Positions 28,887-38,060 of a stretch of DNA of 64,000 bases are shown here, one piece after another (the first letter of the stretch is position 1; every line of letters begins with the position of its first letter). The DNA comes from Subtercola boreus (GTDB taxonomy: Bacteria > Actinomycetota > Actinomycetes > Actinomycetales > Microbacteriaceae), in contig NZ_NBXA01000007.1 of NCBI RefSeq assembly GCF_003399625.1, positions 62,001 through 126,000 on the forward strand, written 5' to 3'. Position numbers and translations under genes: made by a program. A model generated the notes under the pieces. It did not search any database and was not told the origin of the DNA. It saw nothing but the letters and a program-made list of their open reading frames with translations.

Positions 28887-30434
28887 ATGAAGCTCGAACT
28901 GCGTGGCATCACAAAGCGTTTCGGTTCTCTCGTCGCCAACGACCACATCGACCTGGTGGTGAAGCCCGGGGAGATCCACGCCCTGCTCGGTGAGAACGGC
29001 GCGGGCAAGTCGACACTGATGAATGTGCTCTACGGCCTCTACCAGGCCGACGAGGGCGAGATCCTGCTCGACGACGTCGTGCAGCACTTCGGAGGCCCGG
29101 GCGACGCGATGGGCTCGGGTATCGGCATGGTGCACCAGCACTTCATGCTCATCCCCGTCTTCACGGTGGCCGAGAACGTGATGCTCGGCAATGAACAGAC
29201 CAAGGCCGGCGGGCGGCTCGACCTCACGGCGGCGCGGGCGCGTGTGAAGGAGATCAGCGCGCGGTTCGGTTTCGACCTCGACCCCGACGCCCTCGTCGAC
29301 GACCTGCCCGTCGGTGTTCAGCAGCGGGTCGAGATCATCAAGGCGCTCAGCCGCGACGCGAAGGTGCTGGTGTTCGACGAGCCGACGGCCGTGCTCACCC
29401 CCCAGGAGACCGACGAGTTGATGGTCATCATGGGCCAGCTCCGAGACGCGGGAACCTCGATCGTCTTCATCACCCACAAGCTCCGCGAGGTGCGGGAGAT
29501 CGCCGACCGCATCACGATCATCCGGCTCGGCAAGGTCGTCGGTGAGGCGGAACCGACCGCGTCGAACGCCGAACTGGCCTCGCTCATGGTGGGCCGCGCC
29601 GTCGAGCTCACCGTGCACAAAGAAGTCGCGAGGCCCGGTGACGCTGCCCTCGTCGTCGAGAACCTGTCGGTGGTGGATGCCGTCGGCCAGCTTGTGGTGA
29701 ACAACGTCAGCTTCGAGGTGCACCGCGGCGAAGTGCTGGCGATCGCCGGTGTGCAGGGCAACGGTCAGACCGAGCTCAGCGAGGCGATCATCGGGCTGCA
29801 GGAGAAGGTGCTCGGCTCGATCACGCTCGACGGCCAGTCGCTCGTCGGCATGAGCGTCAACGGAGTGCTCGAGGCCGGGGTGGGCTTCGTTCCCGAAGAC
29901 CGCAACCACGACGGTCTGGTCGGTGAGTTCACGATCGCCGAGAACCTCATGCTCGACCGGTCGAACACGGCACCGTTCGTGAAGCGCGGCACACTCCAGC
30001 TGAACTACCTCAACCAGTTCGCCGAAGAGAAGACCCGCGAATTCGATGTGCGTTCGCAGGGCATCCAGACCGCCGTCGGCCGCCTGTCGGGCGGCAACCA
30101 GCAGAAGGTCGTGCTCGCCCGGGAACTGAGCCGTGACCTCCGGTTGTTCGTGGCCGCCCAGCCGACCCGCGGCATCGACGTCGGCTCGATCGAATTCGTG
30201 CACAAGCGCATCGTCGAGACGCGCGACTCGGGCGTCCCCGTCATCGTCGTCTCGACCGAGCTCGACGAAGTCGTCGCGCTCGCCGACCGTATCGCGGTGA
30301 TGTACCGCGGCAGCATCGTCGGGATCGTTCCCGGCAACACCTCACGCGACGTCCTCGGCCTGATGATGGCGGGCGAGGTACCCGATGTGATCACGACCAT
30401 CGACACCGACACGATTGAAGGAGCGCTTCTGTGA
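28887..30434 (+). CDS. Nucleoside ABC importer, tandem ATPase
   Basis: A 515-residue protein with two fused ATPase domains, as in the simple-sugar/nucleoside importers. The first has LLGENGAGKSTLM (Walker A), LPVGVQQRVEI, and LVFDEPTAVLT. The second keeps AGVQGNGQTELSEA at the Walker A position, a degenerate form with no canonical lysine-threonine, and LSGGNQQKVVLAREL as signature. Such asymmetry is usual for this class. It overlaps the next gene by four bases (GTGA). Confidence 0.92.
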   Translation: MKLELRGITKRFGSLVANDHIDLVVKPGEIHALLGENGAGKSTLMNVLYGLYQADEGEILLDDVVQHFGGPGDAMGSGIGMVHQHFMLIPVFTVAENVMLGNEQTKAGGRLDLTAARARVKEISARFGFDLDPDALVDDLPVGVQQRVEIIKALSRDAKVLVFDEPTAVLTPQETDELMVIMGQLRDAGTSIVFITHKLREVREIADRITIIRLGKVVGEAEPTASNAELASLMVGRAVELTVHKEVARPGDAALVVENLSVVDAVGQLVVNNVSFEVHRGEVLAIAGVQGNGQTELSEAIIGLQEKVLGSITLDGQSLVGMSVNGVLEAGVGFVPEDRNHDGLVGEFTIAENLMLDRSNTAPFVKRGTLQLNYLNQFAEEKTREFDVRSQGIQTAVGRLSGGNQQKVVLARELSRDLRLFVAAQPTRGIDVGSIEFVHKRIVETRDSGVPVIVVSTELDEVVALADRIAVMYRGSIVGIVPGNTSRDVLGLMMAGEVPDVITTIDTDTIEGALL

Positions 30435-31711
30435 GCGACACTGCAGTTGCCCCAACGCCTGCCCCCACCCCTCCGGCCGGCCCGTCGGCCGGTTCCGCTC
30501 CGGCGCCGAAGTCGAACCAGATCCTGCGGGACATCGCGGGCGGCAGTGTCGTCATCTCGATTCTCGCGGTGGTGCTGGCGCTGGTCGCCGGCGGCATCCT
30601 GATCGCGCTGACCGACGAGAACGTGCAGGCCGCCTCGGGCTACTTCTTCTCCAGGCCGGGTGACACGATCAATGCCATCTGGGTGTCGGTCTCCGGAGCC
30701 TACGGCGCTCTCTTCCAGGGCTCGGTCTACAACTTCGGGGCCCTCGACTTCGCGAAGGGCATCAAGCCGCTGACCGACACGCTCACCTTCGCGACGCCGC
30801 TGATCGTGGCCGGTCTCGGGGTGGGCCTCGCGTTCCGCGCGGGGATGTTCAACATCGGCGGCCAGGGGCAGATGCTCATCGCGGCGGCCGCCGCCGGTTG
30901 GGTGGGGTACTCCTTCCCGCTGCCCTACGGCCTCCACCTCGTGCTCGCCGTTCTGGCCGGCATCGCGGGTGGGGCGATCTGGGGCGGCATCGTGGGCCTG
31001 CTGAAGGCGCGAACGGGCGCCCATGAGGTGATCGTGACGATCATGCTGAACTACGTCGCCGTCTACCTCGTGTCGTACATGCTCCGAACGCCCGGGCTGC
31101 TGCAGGCGCCCGGGTCCAACAACCCGAAGACGCCGGCGATGCTGCCGACGGCGGTGTACCCCGACCTGCTCGGGCCGGGCTACAACCTGCACGCGGGGCT
31201 GCTGGTGTCGATCGCCGCGACGGTGTTCGTCTGGTGGCTGCTCTCCCGTTCGAGCCTCGGCTTCAAGTTCCGTGCCGTCGGGATCAACCCGAACGCCGCG
31301 CGGGTCGCTGGCATCGATGTGAAGCGCTCCTACGTCACCGTCATGCTGCTCTCGGGTGGGCTGATCGGTCTCGCCGGTGTCGCCCAGGTGCTCGGCACCG
31401 TCACCACGGGGTTCTCCTCCGGCATCGATGCCGGCATCGGCTTCGACGCCATCACGGTCGCCCTGCTCGGGCGGTCCAAGCCGTGGGGCATCTTCGTGGC
31501 GGGCATCCTGTTCGGTGCGTTCAAGGCCGGCGGATTCTCGATGCAGGCCGGCCAGGGCATCCCCGTCGACATCGTGCTCGTCGTGCAGTCGCTCATCGTG
31601 CTGTTCATCGCCGCGCCGCCGCTCGTGCGGGCCGTCTTCCGGCTCCCGACCCCCGGCGTGGCAGCCAAGAAGAAACCGGTCGCACTCTCGAAGGCGGTGG
31701 CAGCGAAATGA
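30431..31711 (+). CDS. Nucleoside ABC importer, permease 1
   Basis: A 426-residue membrane protein of the BPD_transp_2 family. An Ala/Pro-rich head (about 1-30) precedes about eight to ten helices. The LFRAGMFNIGGQGQM-like block (AFRAGMFNIGGQGQMLIAA) and TGAHEVIVTIMLNYVA are the typical conserved stretches. Both ends overlap neighbouring genes (GTGA with the ATPase, ATGA with permease 2), so the three are made together. Confidence 0.92.
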   Translation: MSDTAVAPTPAPTPPAGPSAGSAPAPKSNQILRDIAGGSVVISILAVVLALVAGGILIALTDENVQAASGYFFSRPGDTINAIWVSVSGAYGALFQGSVYNFGALDFAKGIKPLTDTLTFATPLIVAGLGVGLAFRAGMFNIGGQGQMLIAAAAAGWVGYSFPLPYGLHLVLAVLAGIAGGAIWGGIVGLLKARTGAHEVIVTIMLNYVAVYLVSYMLRTPGLLQAPGSNNPKTPAMLPTAVYPDLLGPGYNLHAGLLVSIAATVFVWWLLSRSSLGFKFRAVGINPNAARVAGIDVKRSYVTVMLLSGGLIGLAGVAQVLGTVTTGFSSGIDAGIGFDAITVALLGRSKPWGIFVAGILFGAFKAGGFSMQAGQGIPVDIVLVVQSLIVLFIAAPPLVRAVFRLPTPGVAAKKKPVALSKAVAAK

Positions 31712-33054
31712 GTTCACCCATCACCGGATCGGGCAACCTCGGAGTCGAAGTCGTGGACCCGGGCGCCGTCTCGTCGGCCACCCAGCACGAGCACCCGGAC
31801 TCGTCTAAGGGTCTCGAACGCACCATCATCACGTCCTGGAAGGCGCCGATCGCCTTCGGGATCTTCACGCTCATCGCCCTGGTGCTGTTCGTCGTGTTCG
31901 GTCGTGACGGCATCTCGACGTTCCGTCTCTCGAACGACAACGATCTGATCCAGCTGCCTGCCGTCGAGACTCCGACCCGCATCGCGGGCGTCGTCGTGAC
32001 GGTGCTGCTACTGGTCATCGCGATCTTCGCGTACCTGCGGGTGCGGGCGAACCGCCACGTTCCGCTCTGGCTCACCAGCGTCTTCGGCGTGGTGTTCCTG
32101 TTCGGGTTCCTCGCCTGGGCAGCTGCCGGCCAGACGCTTCCCGTTCCCGGTCTCCTGGTTGGCACGGTCTCGCTCTCGGTGCCGTTGATCTTCGGCGCTA
32201 TGGGCGGGGTCATCTCCGAGCGGGTCGGTGTTGTCAACGTGGCCATCGAGGGCCAGCTGCTCGCCGGCGCCTTCGCCTCGGCCGTCGTCGCGTCGATCAC
32301 CGGGCAGCCGCTGCTGGGGCTCGTCGTGGCCTGCATCGCCGGCGCGCTCGTCTCCTTCGTGCTCGCCGCGTTCTCGATCAAGTACCTCGTCGACCAGGTC
32401 ATCGTCGGTGTCGTGCTGAACGTGCTCGTCATCGGGCTGACGAACTTCCTCTACTCGCAGGTTCTGTCGAAGAACGCCGAGCTGCTGAATTCGCCGCCCC
32501 GCTTCGACCGCATCAACATCCCGCTGCTCAGCGAGATCCCGGTGATCGGGCCGACGCTGTTCCGGCAGACGATCGTGGTGTACCTGATGTACATCGGCGT
32601 TGCCGCGGTGTACTTCGCGCTGTTCCACACGAAGTGGGGTCTCCGCGTGCGGGCGGTGGGCGAGCATCCACAGGCCGCCGACACCGTGGGCATCAACGTC
32701 GGTGCCACCCGGTTCTGGAACGTGCTGCTCGCGGGAGCGATCGCCGGACTGGGCGGGGCGTACTTCACGCTCGGCTCGGTGGGCGCGTTCAACAAGGAGA
32801 TGACGGCGGGAGCCGGCTACATTGCCCTCGCGGCGGTGATCTTCGGCCAGTGGGACCCGATCCGGGCGACGCTTGCCGCCCTGCTGTTCGGCTTCGCGTC
32901 GAACCTCCAGAACGTGCTCGGCATCATCGGTTCGCCGGTGCCCAGTGAGTTCATGCTGATGCTGCCGTACGTGCTGACCATCTTCGCCGTGGCGGGGCTG
33001 GTGGGCCGCTCGCGGGGCCCGGCGGCCTCCGGCAAACCCTACATAAAGTCCTAG
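31708..33054 (+). CDS. Nucleoside ABC importer, permease 2
   Basis: A 448-residue partner permease of the BPD_transp_2 family. After a soluble head (about 1-45) and two added helices, the core carries GGVISERVGVVNVAIEGQLL and KYLVDQVIVGVVLNVLV. The start is the ATG at 31708, whose last bases form the stop of permease 1 (ATGA). It is followed ten bases later by cytidine deaminase, which supports a nucleoside substrate. Confidence 0.92.
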   Translation: MSSPITGSGNLGVEVVDPGAVSSATQHEHPDSSKGLERTIITSWKAPIAFGIFTLIALVLFVVFGRDGISTFRLSNDNDLIQLPAVETPTRIAGVVVTVLLLVIAIFAYLRVRANRHVPLWLTSVFGVVFLFGFLAWAAAGQTLPVPGLLVGTVSLSVPLIFGAMGGVISERVGVVNVAIEGQLLAGAFASAVVASITGQPLLGLVVACIAGALVSFVLAAFSIKYLVDQVIVGVVLNVLVIGLTNFLYSQVLSKNAELLNSPPRFDRINIPLLSEIPVIGPTLFRQTIVVYLMYIGVAAVYFALFHTKWGLRVRAVGEHPQAADTVGINVGATRFWNVLLAGAIAGLGGAYFTLGSVGAFNKEMTAGAGYIALAAVIFGQWDPIRATLAALLFGFASNLQNVLGIIGSPVPSEFMLMLPYVLTIFAVAGLVGRSRGPAASGKPYIKS

Positions 33055-33064
33055 GAGCACCGTC

Positions 33065-33487
33065 ATGTCCACAGCCCCGGTCGACTGGGATGCCCTGCGC
33101 GCCGTCGCGAATGAAGCAGCCACCCACGCCTATGTGCCGTACTCGCACTTCCCGGTGGGAGTGGCGGCGATCGTCGACGACGGGCGGATCATCTCCGGCG
33201 CGAACGTCGAGAATGCCTCCTACGGGCTGACGCTCTGCGCCGAATGCGCCCTGGTCTCGTCGCTGCACATGACCGGCGGCGGCAAGCTCGTGGCGTTCAC
33301 CTGCGTCGACGGTCAGGGCGGCGCACTGATGCCGTGCGGCCGCTGCCGGCAGCTGCTCTACGAACACTCCGCCGAGGGGATGCTGCTCGATACGGTGTCG
33401 GGCATCCGCACGATCGACGAGGTGCTGCCCGATGCGTTCGGGCCGCGCACACTGGTCGCATACAGCGAGGCCACGGCCGGGGCCTGA
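33065..33487 (+). CDS. cdd: Cytidine deaminase
   Basis: Converts cytidine and deoxycytidine to uridine and deoxyuridine. It is 140 residues, the tetrameric size class. The zinc site is CAECALV (Cys-Ala-Glu, with the proton-shuttling Glu) and PCGRCRQ. GANVENASYG binds the ribose. AGGAGC precedes the ATG by about six bases. It is placed between the importer and thymidine phosphorylase. Confidence 0.96.
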   Translation: MSTAPVDWDALRAVANEAATHAYVPYSHFPVGVAAIVDDGRIISGANVENASYGLTLCAECALVSSLHMTGGGKLVAFTCVDGQGGALMPCGRCRQLLYEHSAEGMLLDTVSGIRTIDEVLPDAFGPRTLVAYSEATAGA

Positions 33488-33538
33488 GGCCGACCCGCCC
33501 CGATCATCCACCACCACCCCCCCACCTGGGAGCACCAC

Positions 33539-34837
33539 ATGAGCATCGAAGCCCACGACGTCGTCGACCTGATCCGCACCAAACGGGACGGCGGTGCGCT
33601 GACCACCTCACAGATCGACTGGATGATCGACGCCTACACCCGCGGCTACGTCGAAGACTCGCAGATGGCAGCCATGGCGATGGCGATCCTGCTGAATGGT
33701 ATGGGCCGGCCGGAGATCCGTGACCTGACGCTCGCCATGATCGCGAGCGGCGAGACGATGAGTTTCGAGGGGCTCGGCAAGACCACCGTCGACAAGCACT
33801 CCACCGGTGGGGTCGGCGACAAGATCACCCTGCCCCTGATGCCGCTGGTCGCATCGTTCGGGGTGGCAGTGCCGCAGCTCTCCGGGCGCGGGCTCGGGCA
33901 CACCGGCGGTACGCTCGACAAGCTCGAGAGCATCCCGGGCTGGCGGGCGTCGCTGTCGAACGAGGAGATGTTCGAGCAGCTGCGCGACGTCGGCGGTGTC
34001 ATCTGCGCGGCGGGGAGCGGTCTAGCGCCAGCCGACAAGAAGCTCTACGCGCTGCGGGACATCACGGGTACGGTCGAGGCGATACCGCTCATCGCGTCGT
34101 CGATCATGTCGAAGAAGATCGCCGAGGGAACCGCTGCGCTCGTTCTCGACGTGAAGTTCGGGTCGGGCGCTTTCATGCAGGACATCGCGAAGTCCCGGGA
34201 GCTCGCCCAGACGATGGTCGACCTCGGCAACGACGCCGGAGTGGTCACGTCGGCGCTGCTGACCGACATGCACCGGCCGCTCGGGCTGGCGATCGGCAAC
34301 GCGAACGAGGTGCGCGAATCGGTCGAGGTGCTGGCAGGCGGCGGACCGGCCGACGTGGTGGAGCTGACGCTCGCGCTGGCCTCCGAGATGCTCGCTCTCG
34401 CCGGGCAGCCCGACGCGGATGTCGCGGGGGCGCTCGCCTCTGGTCAGGCCATGGACTCGTGGCGGGCCGTGATCCGCGCCCAGGGCGGGGACCCGGATGC
34501 GGCGCTGCCGGTCGCCCGCGAGACGCACACCGTGCTGGCTCCGTCGTCGGGGGTGCTGCTCGAGCAGCTCGCGCTGCCGTTCGGTATCGCGGCCTGGAGG
34601 CTCGGCGCGGGGCGTGCCCGGGCCGAGGATCCCGTGCAGCACGCGGCAGGCATCGACCTGCACGCCAAGGCGGGCGACACCGTGGTGGCAGGTCAGCCCC
34701 TCTTCACGCTGAGCGCCGACGAGCCGTCCCGCTTCGAGCGGGCCCTCGAGGCGCTCGACGGCGCCTACGCCATCGGCCCCGCGTCGGAGTACGTGGCGCG
34801 CGGCCCCCTCGTCGCGGAGCGTATCGCCCCGCGCTGA
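33539..34837 (+). CDS. deoA: Thymidine (pyrimidine-nucleoside) phosphorylase
   Basis: Phosphorolyses thymidine or uridine to base plus (deoxy)ribose-1-phosphate. The 432-residue protein has the family signature SGRGLGHTGGTLDKLESIPG, the phosphate-site KHSTGGVGDKITL and the C-terminal barrel-sandwich domain. GGGAGC lies about nine bases before the ATG. It is probably co-transcribed with cdd. Confidence 0.95.
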   Translation: MSIEAHDVVDLIRTKRDGGALTTSQIDWMIDAYTRGYVEDSQMAAMAMAILLNGMGRPEIRDLTLAMIASGETMSFEGLGKTTVDKHSTGGVGDKITLPLMPLVASFGVAVPQLSGRGLGHTGGTLDKLESIPGWRASLSNEEMFEQLRDVGGVICAAGSGLAPADKKLYALRDITGTVEAIPLIASSIMSKKIAEGTAALVLDVKFGSGAFMQDIAKSRELAQTMVDLGNDAGVVTSALLTDMHRPLGLAIGNANEVRESVEVLAGGGPADVVELTLALASEMLALAGQPDADVAGALASGQAMDSWRAVIRAQGGDPDAALPVARETHTVLAPSSGVLLEQLALPFGIAAWRLGAGRARAEDPVQHAAGIDLHAKAGDTVVAGQPLFTLSADEPSRFERALEALDGAYAIGPASEYVARGPLVAERIAPR

Positions 34838-34864
34838 CCTGCGGCGCTGCGCGGCTGGGGCAGG

Positions 34865-35812
34865 CTACTGAGCGGGGTCGCCGATGCGCTCGAGGGCGTC
34901 CGTCACGAGGGCCCAGAAGCGCGCGTGATCGAGTTTCACCGCGACCTGGGTGGTGCAGTCATCCGGAGCCGGTGCGCGGAAGTCCGCGACCGTCATCCCG
35001 AGCGTGAGCGTTCCGGTGAGTTCGATGTCGAGCGGCACGCGGCGGGTGGTCATGATGGTGGGATCGATCACGTAGGCGACGGCGCAGGGGTCGTGCACGG
35101 GGGGCGAATCGAAGCCCTGGTGTTCGCGGTAGGTCTCGCCGAAGAACTCCAGCAGTTCGCCGACGAAGCGGGCCGGCGCGGTGTCGATGGACGCGATGGC
35201 CGCCGCAACGGCCGGCGTTGCGAGCGCCTGGTGGGTGAGGTCGAGGCCGACCATCGTGAGCGGCCAGGCCTCGTTGAAGACGATGTGTGCGGCCTCGGGG
35301 TCGATGATGATGTTGAACTCGGATGTCGCGCTCCAGTTGCCGCCCGCGTAGGCTCCGCCCATCAGCACGATCTCCCGCACCCGCGACGCGATGCGCGGTT
35401 CCTTGCGTACGGCCATCGCGATGTTCGTGAGGCCGGCGGTGGCCACGAGCGTGATCTCGCCACGTTCGTGCGCCATGACCGTGTCGATGATGAGGTCGAT
35501 GGCGTGACGCGGATCGAGGGTGATGGTCGGCTCGGGAAGCACGGGCCCGTCGAGCCCGGATTCGCCGTGGATGGTCTCGGCGACCTCGATCCTCCGCACG
35601 AGGGGCCTGGCGGCGCCGGCCGCGAACGGCACCCCGGTGATGCCGGCGACGCGCGCCACCGAGAGGGCGTTCCGCGTCACCTTGTCGAGCGTCTGGTTGC
35701 CGACGACCGTCGTGACCGCCACGAGTTCGACGTCGGGGTTGCCGTGGGCGAGCAGGATCGCGATCGCGTCGTCGTGCCCGGGGTCACAGTCGAGGATGAT
35801 CTTGCGCGGCAT
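34865..35812 (-). CDS. Nucleoside hydrolase (inosine/uridine-preferring type)
   Basis: Cleaves ribonucleosides to base and ribose. This is 315 residues. The calcium-binding DCDPGHDDA (residues 8-16) and the later HDPCAVAY with the catalytic-type His are present, as is MGGAYAGGN. It converges on deoA and diverges from the SAHH-like gene, with a palindromic operator in the shared upstream region. Substrate preference cannot be told from sequence alone. Confidence 0.92.
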   Translation of the reverse strand: MPRKIILDCDPGHDDAIAILLAHGNPDVELVAVTTVVGNQTLDKVTRNALSVARVAGITGVPFAAGAARPLVRRIEVAETIHGESGLDGPVLPEPTITLDPRHAIDLIIDTVMAHERGEITLVATAGLTNIAMAVRKEPRIASRVREIVLMGGAYAGGNWSATSEFNIIIDPEAAHIVFNEAWPLTMVGLDLTHQALATPAVAAAIASIDTAPARFVGELLEFFGETYREHQGFDSPPVHDPCAVAYVIDPTIMTTRRVPLDIELTGTLTLGMTVADFRAPAPDDCTTQVAVKLDHARFWALVTDALERIGDPAQ

Positions 35813-35855
35813 GGCTGGTCCTTCGGCGTCGGGAACTGGATCTGGATCTAGTAAC

Positions 35856-35884
35856 CATATATGAAATGTGTCTTCATATATGAA
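35856..35884. promoter_or_regulatory. AT-rich palindromic operator between divergent genes
   Basis: CATATATGAA (35856-35865) and TTCATATATG (35873-35882) are perfect inverted 10-bp arms with a 7-base spacer. The right arm also sits in a 12-bp palindrome, TTCATATATGAA (35873-35884). This AT-rich island stands out in a high-GC sequence. It lies 44 bases from the hydrolase start and 13 from the SAHH-like start. An IclR regulator encoded just downstream is a reasonable candidate to bind it. Confidence 0.75.
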
Positions 35885-35896
35885 AGGATGTGCGGC

Positions 35897-37108
35897 ATGA
35901 CTGATACGAGAAACGACGTCGACCGAGCATCCGGAGCCCGGAGGGTGGAGTGGATCCGGTCACGCATGCCCCTCCTCACGGCGGCTCGCGAGGATTTTGC
36001 CCGCACCCGACCCTTCGAGGGGCACCGGATCGGGATGTCGCTGCACGTCGAGCCGAAGACGGCCGTTCTCGTCGAGACGCTGGCGGCGGGTGGTGCGGAG
36101 ATCGTCGGCACCGGCAACCACGGCTCCACCCAGGACGACATCGTCGCCTACCTCAACGGCGTCGAGGTTCAGGGCCGCCGCCTCACGATCTTCGGCCGCC
36201 GCGACGACGACCTCGACGCGCACCACGCGAACGTCTCCCGCGTGCTCGATGCCCGGCCGAGCATCCTGCTCGACAACGGCGGGGATCTCGCGGCCGGAAT
36301 CATCGCGCGCGGCGGCACGGCGAGCATCCTGGGCGGCACCGAGGAGACCACCTCGGGCGGCGACCGGCTCCGCACCGAGCTTGCGGGCCAGGTGCCCTTC
36401 CCGGTGATTGTGATCAACGACAGCCTGCTGAAGCAGATCGGCGAGAACAAGCACGCGGTCGGGCAGTCGGTGGCCGAGAGTTTCATGCGCATCACGAATC
36501 TGATGGTGCCGGGGGCGCGGTTCGTCGTGGTCGGTTACGGCTGGTGCGGGCGCGGAGTCGCGCACTACCTCCGTTCGCTCGGCGGCAAGGTGGCGGTCGC
36601 CGAGATCGACGAGTTGAAGGCGTTCGAGGCGGCGCTCGACGGGTTCCGGGTCTCGACGGCGGTCGATCTCGCGCCGTGGGCCGACGTGGTCATCACGGCC
36701 ACCGGTCGCCCGGGCGTGGTCGGCACGGAGGTCTTCGACCGGATGAACGACGGAGCGATCCTCGCCAACTGCGGCCACTTCCCGTGGGAGATCGACGTGC
36801 CGTCGCTCCTTGCGTCCAGCGTCTCGAGTCACGCCGTCGACGAGGCGATCGACCGCATCGAGCTTCCGGACGGCCGCCATCTCGTACTCCTCGCCCAGGG
36901 ACGCATGTTCAACCTGGCGGGTCGCTCACCCAAGGGCAACTCGATCCAGTCCATGGATCTGGGCTTTCTGCTGCAGACCCTCTCGCTCGAGCGCATCGCC
37001 CTGGAAGCCGGATCGGGGTCGCTCCCGGCCGGCGCCCAGCCGGTGCCGGATGACATCGAGCGCACGATAGCGCGCCGCATGCTCACCGCGATGTCGGCGT
37101 CGGAGTAG
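35897..37108 (+). CDS. Short S-adenosylhomocysteinase-like NAD-dependent protein
   Basis: A 403-residue relative of AdoHcy hydrolase. Conserved are the substrate His in GMSLHVEPKTAVLVETL (H50), STQDD (87-91), LLDNGGDL, GTEETTSG, the catalytic Asp-Lys stretch NDSLLK (184-189), the NAD loop GYGWCGRG (223-230) and NCGHFPWEID. It differs from true SAHH: the region holding the catalytic Glu before DNGGD is shortened and the C-terminal GHP and KPDHYRY-type ends are absent (here GRSPKGNSIQ). A related substrate, such as S-inosylhomocysteine or another nucleoside, is possible. The ATG at 35897 has GAAAGG upstream; the earlier ATG lies inside the operator. Confidence 0.75.
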   Translation: MTDTRNDVDRASGARRVEWIRSRMPLLTAAREDFARTRPFEGHRIGMSLHVEPKTAVLVETLAAGGAEIVGTGNHGSTQDDIVAYLNGVEVQGRRLTIFGRRDDDLDAHHANVSRVLDARPSILLDNGGDLAAGIIARGGTASILGGTEETTSGGDRLRTELAGQVPFPVIVINDSLLKQIGENKHAVGQSVAESFMRITNLMVPGARFVVVGYGWCGRGVAHYLRSLGGKVAVAEIDELKAFEAALDGFRVSTAVDLAPWADVVITATGRPGVVGTEVFDRMNDGAILANCGHFPWEIDVPSLLASSVSSHAVDEAIDRIELPDGRHLVLLAQGRMFNLAGRSPKGNSIQSMDLGFLLQTLSLERIALEAGSGSLPAGAQPVPDDIERTIARRMLTAMSASE

Positions 37109-37121
37109 GGGAGGGCGGCGG

Positions 37122-37949
37122 ATGACCGGCACTCGATCGCGCGCCGTGGATGCCCCGGTGCCGGGCCCGGACTACGCCGTTCCGGCCCTCGACAAGGCGC
37201 TCGACGTTCTCGAGCTGCTGGCCGGCAGCGACACGGGACTCAGCCAGGCGCAGATCGCCGCGGCGATCGGTCGGAGCGCCACCCAGATCTTCCGCGTGCT
37301 CACGCTGCTCGAGCGGCGCGGCTACCTCTATCGCGAGGCCGGCTCCGGGCTCTATCTACTCTCGACGATGCTGTTCGAGCTGGCGCACCGCCAGGAGCCG
37401 CTCCGCTCGCTCGTTGCCGCGGCCCTGCCCGCGATGCGGCGACTGGCCGATCAGACCCGCTCGTCGTGCAATCTCAGCGTTCTGGATGCCAGGCGGATGC
37501 GCGTGGTGGCGCAGGTCGTGAGCCCGAGCGACTTCGGGTTCCAGGTGCGTGTCGGGGCGCTGTTCCCCGTCGGCACGACGGCTTCGGGGCTGGTACAGCT
37601 CGCGTTCTCGGACGAGGGGGAAGGGGGCACGGCTGGAGCCGCAGACGCAGACGCAGACGCAGCCGCAGCCGCCGACGCCCTGCCCGCCTTGGCGGAGATC
37701 CGGGTGAGAGGGTACCTCGAGCAGCCCGATGCGCTGCAGCCCGGCGTCACAGACATCGTGTTCCCGGTGCTCGGCAGCGCGCGGGCGTTGGGCCCCGAAG
37801 GCGGAGCTCTGTCGCGCCACGCCCTCGCCGTGCTCACCGTGCCCTACGTAGCGACGAGCTTCAGCGACCGCACCAGCGATTTCGTGCGGGAGCGTGCCGG
37901 TGACGCCGCTCGCGAGATCGCCGAGTCCCTGCACGGCGGAGCCGCCTGA
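37122..37949 (+). CDS. IclR-family transcriptional regulator (first)
   Basis: A 275-residue repressor or activator. The N-terminal winged helix-turn-helix (about 20-80, with LSQAQIAAAIGRSATQIFRVLTLLERRGYL) is followed by the effector-binding domain (about 95-265). An acidic/alanine run, ADADADAAAAADA, is encoded by GCAGAC repeats near 37640-37680 and interrupts the effector domain. It starts 13 bases after the SAHH-like gene, so it is likely to control that gene and the divergent hydrolase through the upstream palindrome. Confidence 0.88.
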   Translation: MTGTRSRAVDAPVPGPDYAVPALDKALDVLELLAGSDTGLSQAQIAAAIGRSATQIFRVLTLLERRGYLYREAGSGLYLLSTMLFELAHRQEPLRSLVAAALPAMRRLADQTRSSCNLSVLDARRMRVVAQVVSPSDFGFQVRVGALFPVGTTASGLVQLAFSDEGEGGTAGAADADADAAAAADALPALAEIRVRGYLEQPDALQPGVTDIVFPVLGSARALGPEGGALSRHALAVLTVPYVATSFSDRTSDFVRERAGDAAREIAESLHGGAA

Positions 37950-37982
37950 TCCCTCGTTCCGTCGCCGCTGTCAGACGGGTCC

Positions 37983-37988
37983 GATAGA
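37983..37988 (+). promoter_or_regulatory. Candidate -10 box (TAGATT) for add
   Basis: TAGATT lies between the IclR stop and add. A leader of about 65 bases would follow, ending in AGGAGGAA before the ATG at 38061. Confidence 0.45.
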
Positions 37989-38060
37989 TTGTGTTCTGCT
38001 CGGTGCTCGCACCGGAACCGCAACGGGGCCTCAGGCCTCGCACACCACAGGAGGAACCAG

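Noticed and set aside
35861-35896. Upstream ATG for the SAHH-like gene
   Set aside because: It lies inside the palindromic operator and would add residues unlike homologues; GAAAGG serves the ATG at 35897.
37640-37680. GCAGAC repeat run in the first IclR gene
   Set aside because: Too short and irregular to count as a repeat locus. It is noted in the gene entry as low complexity.
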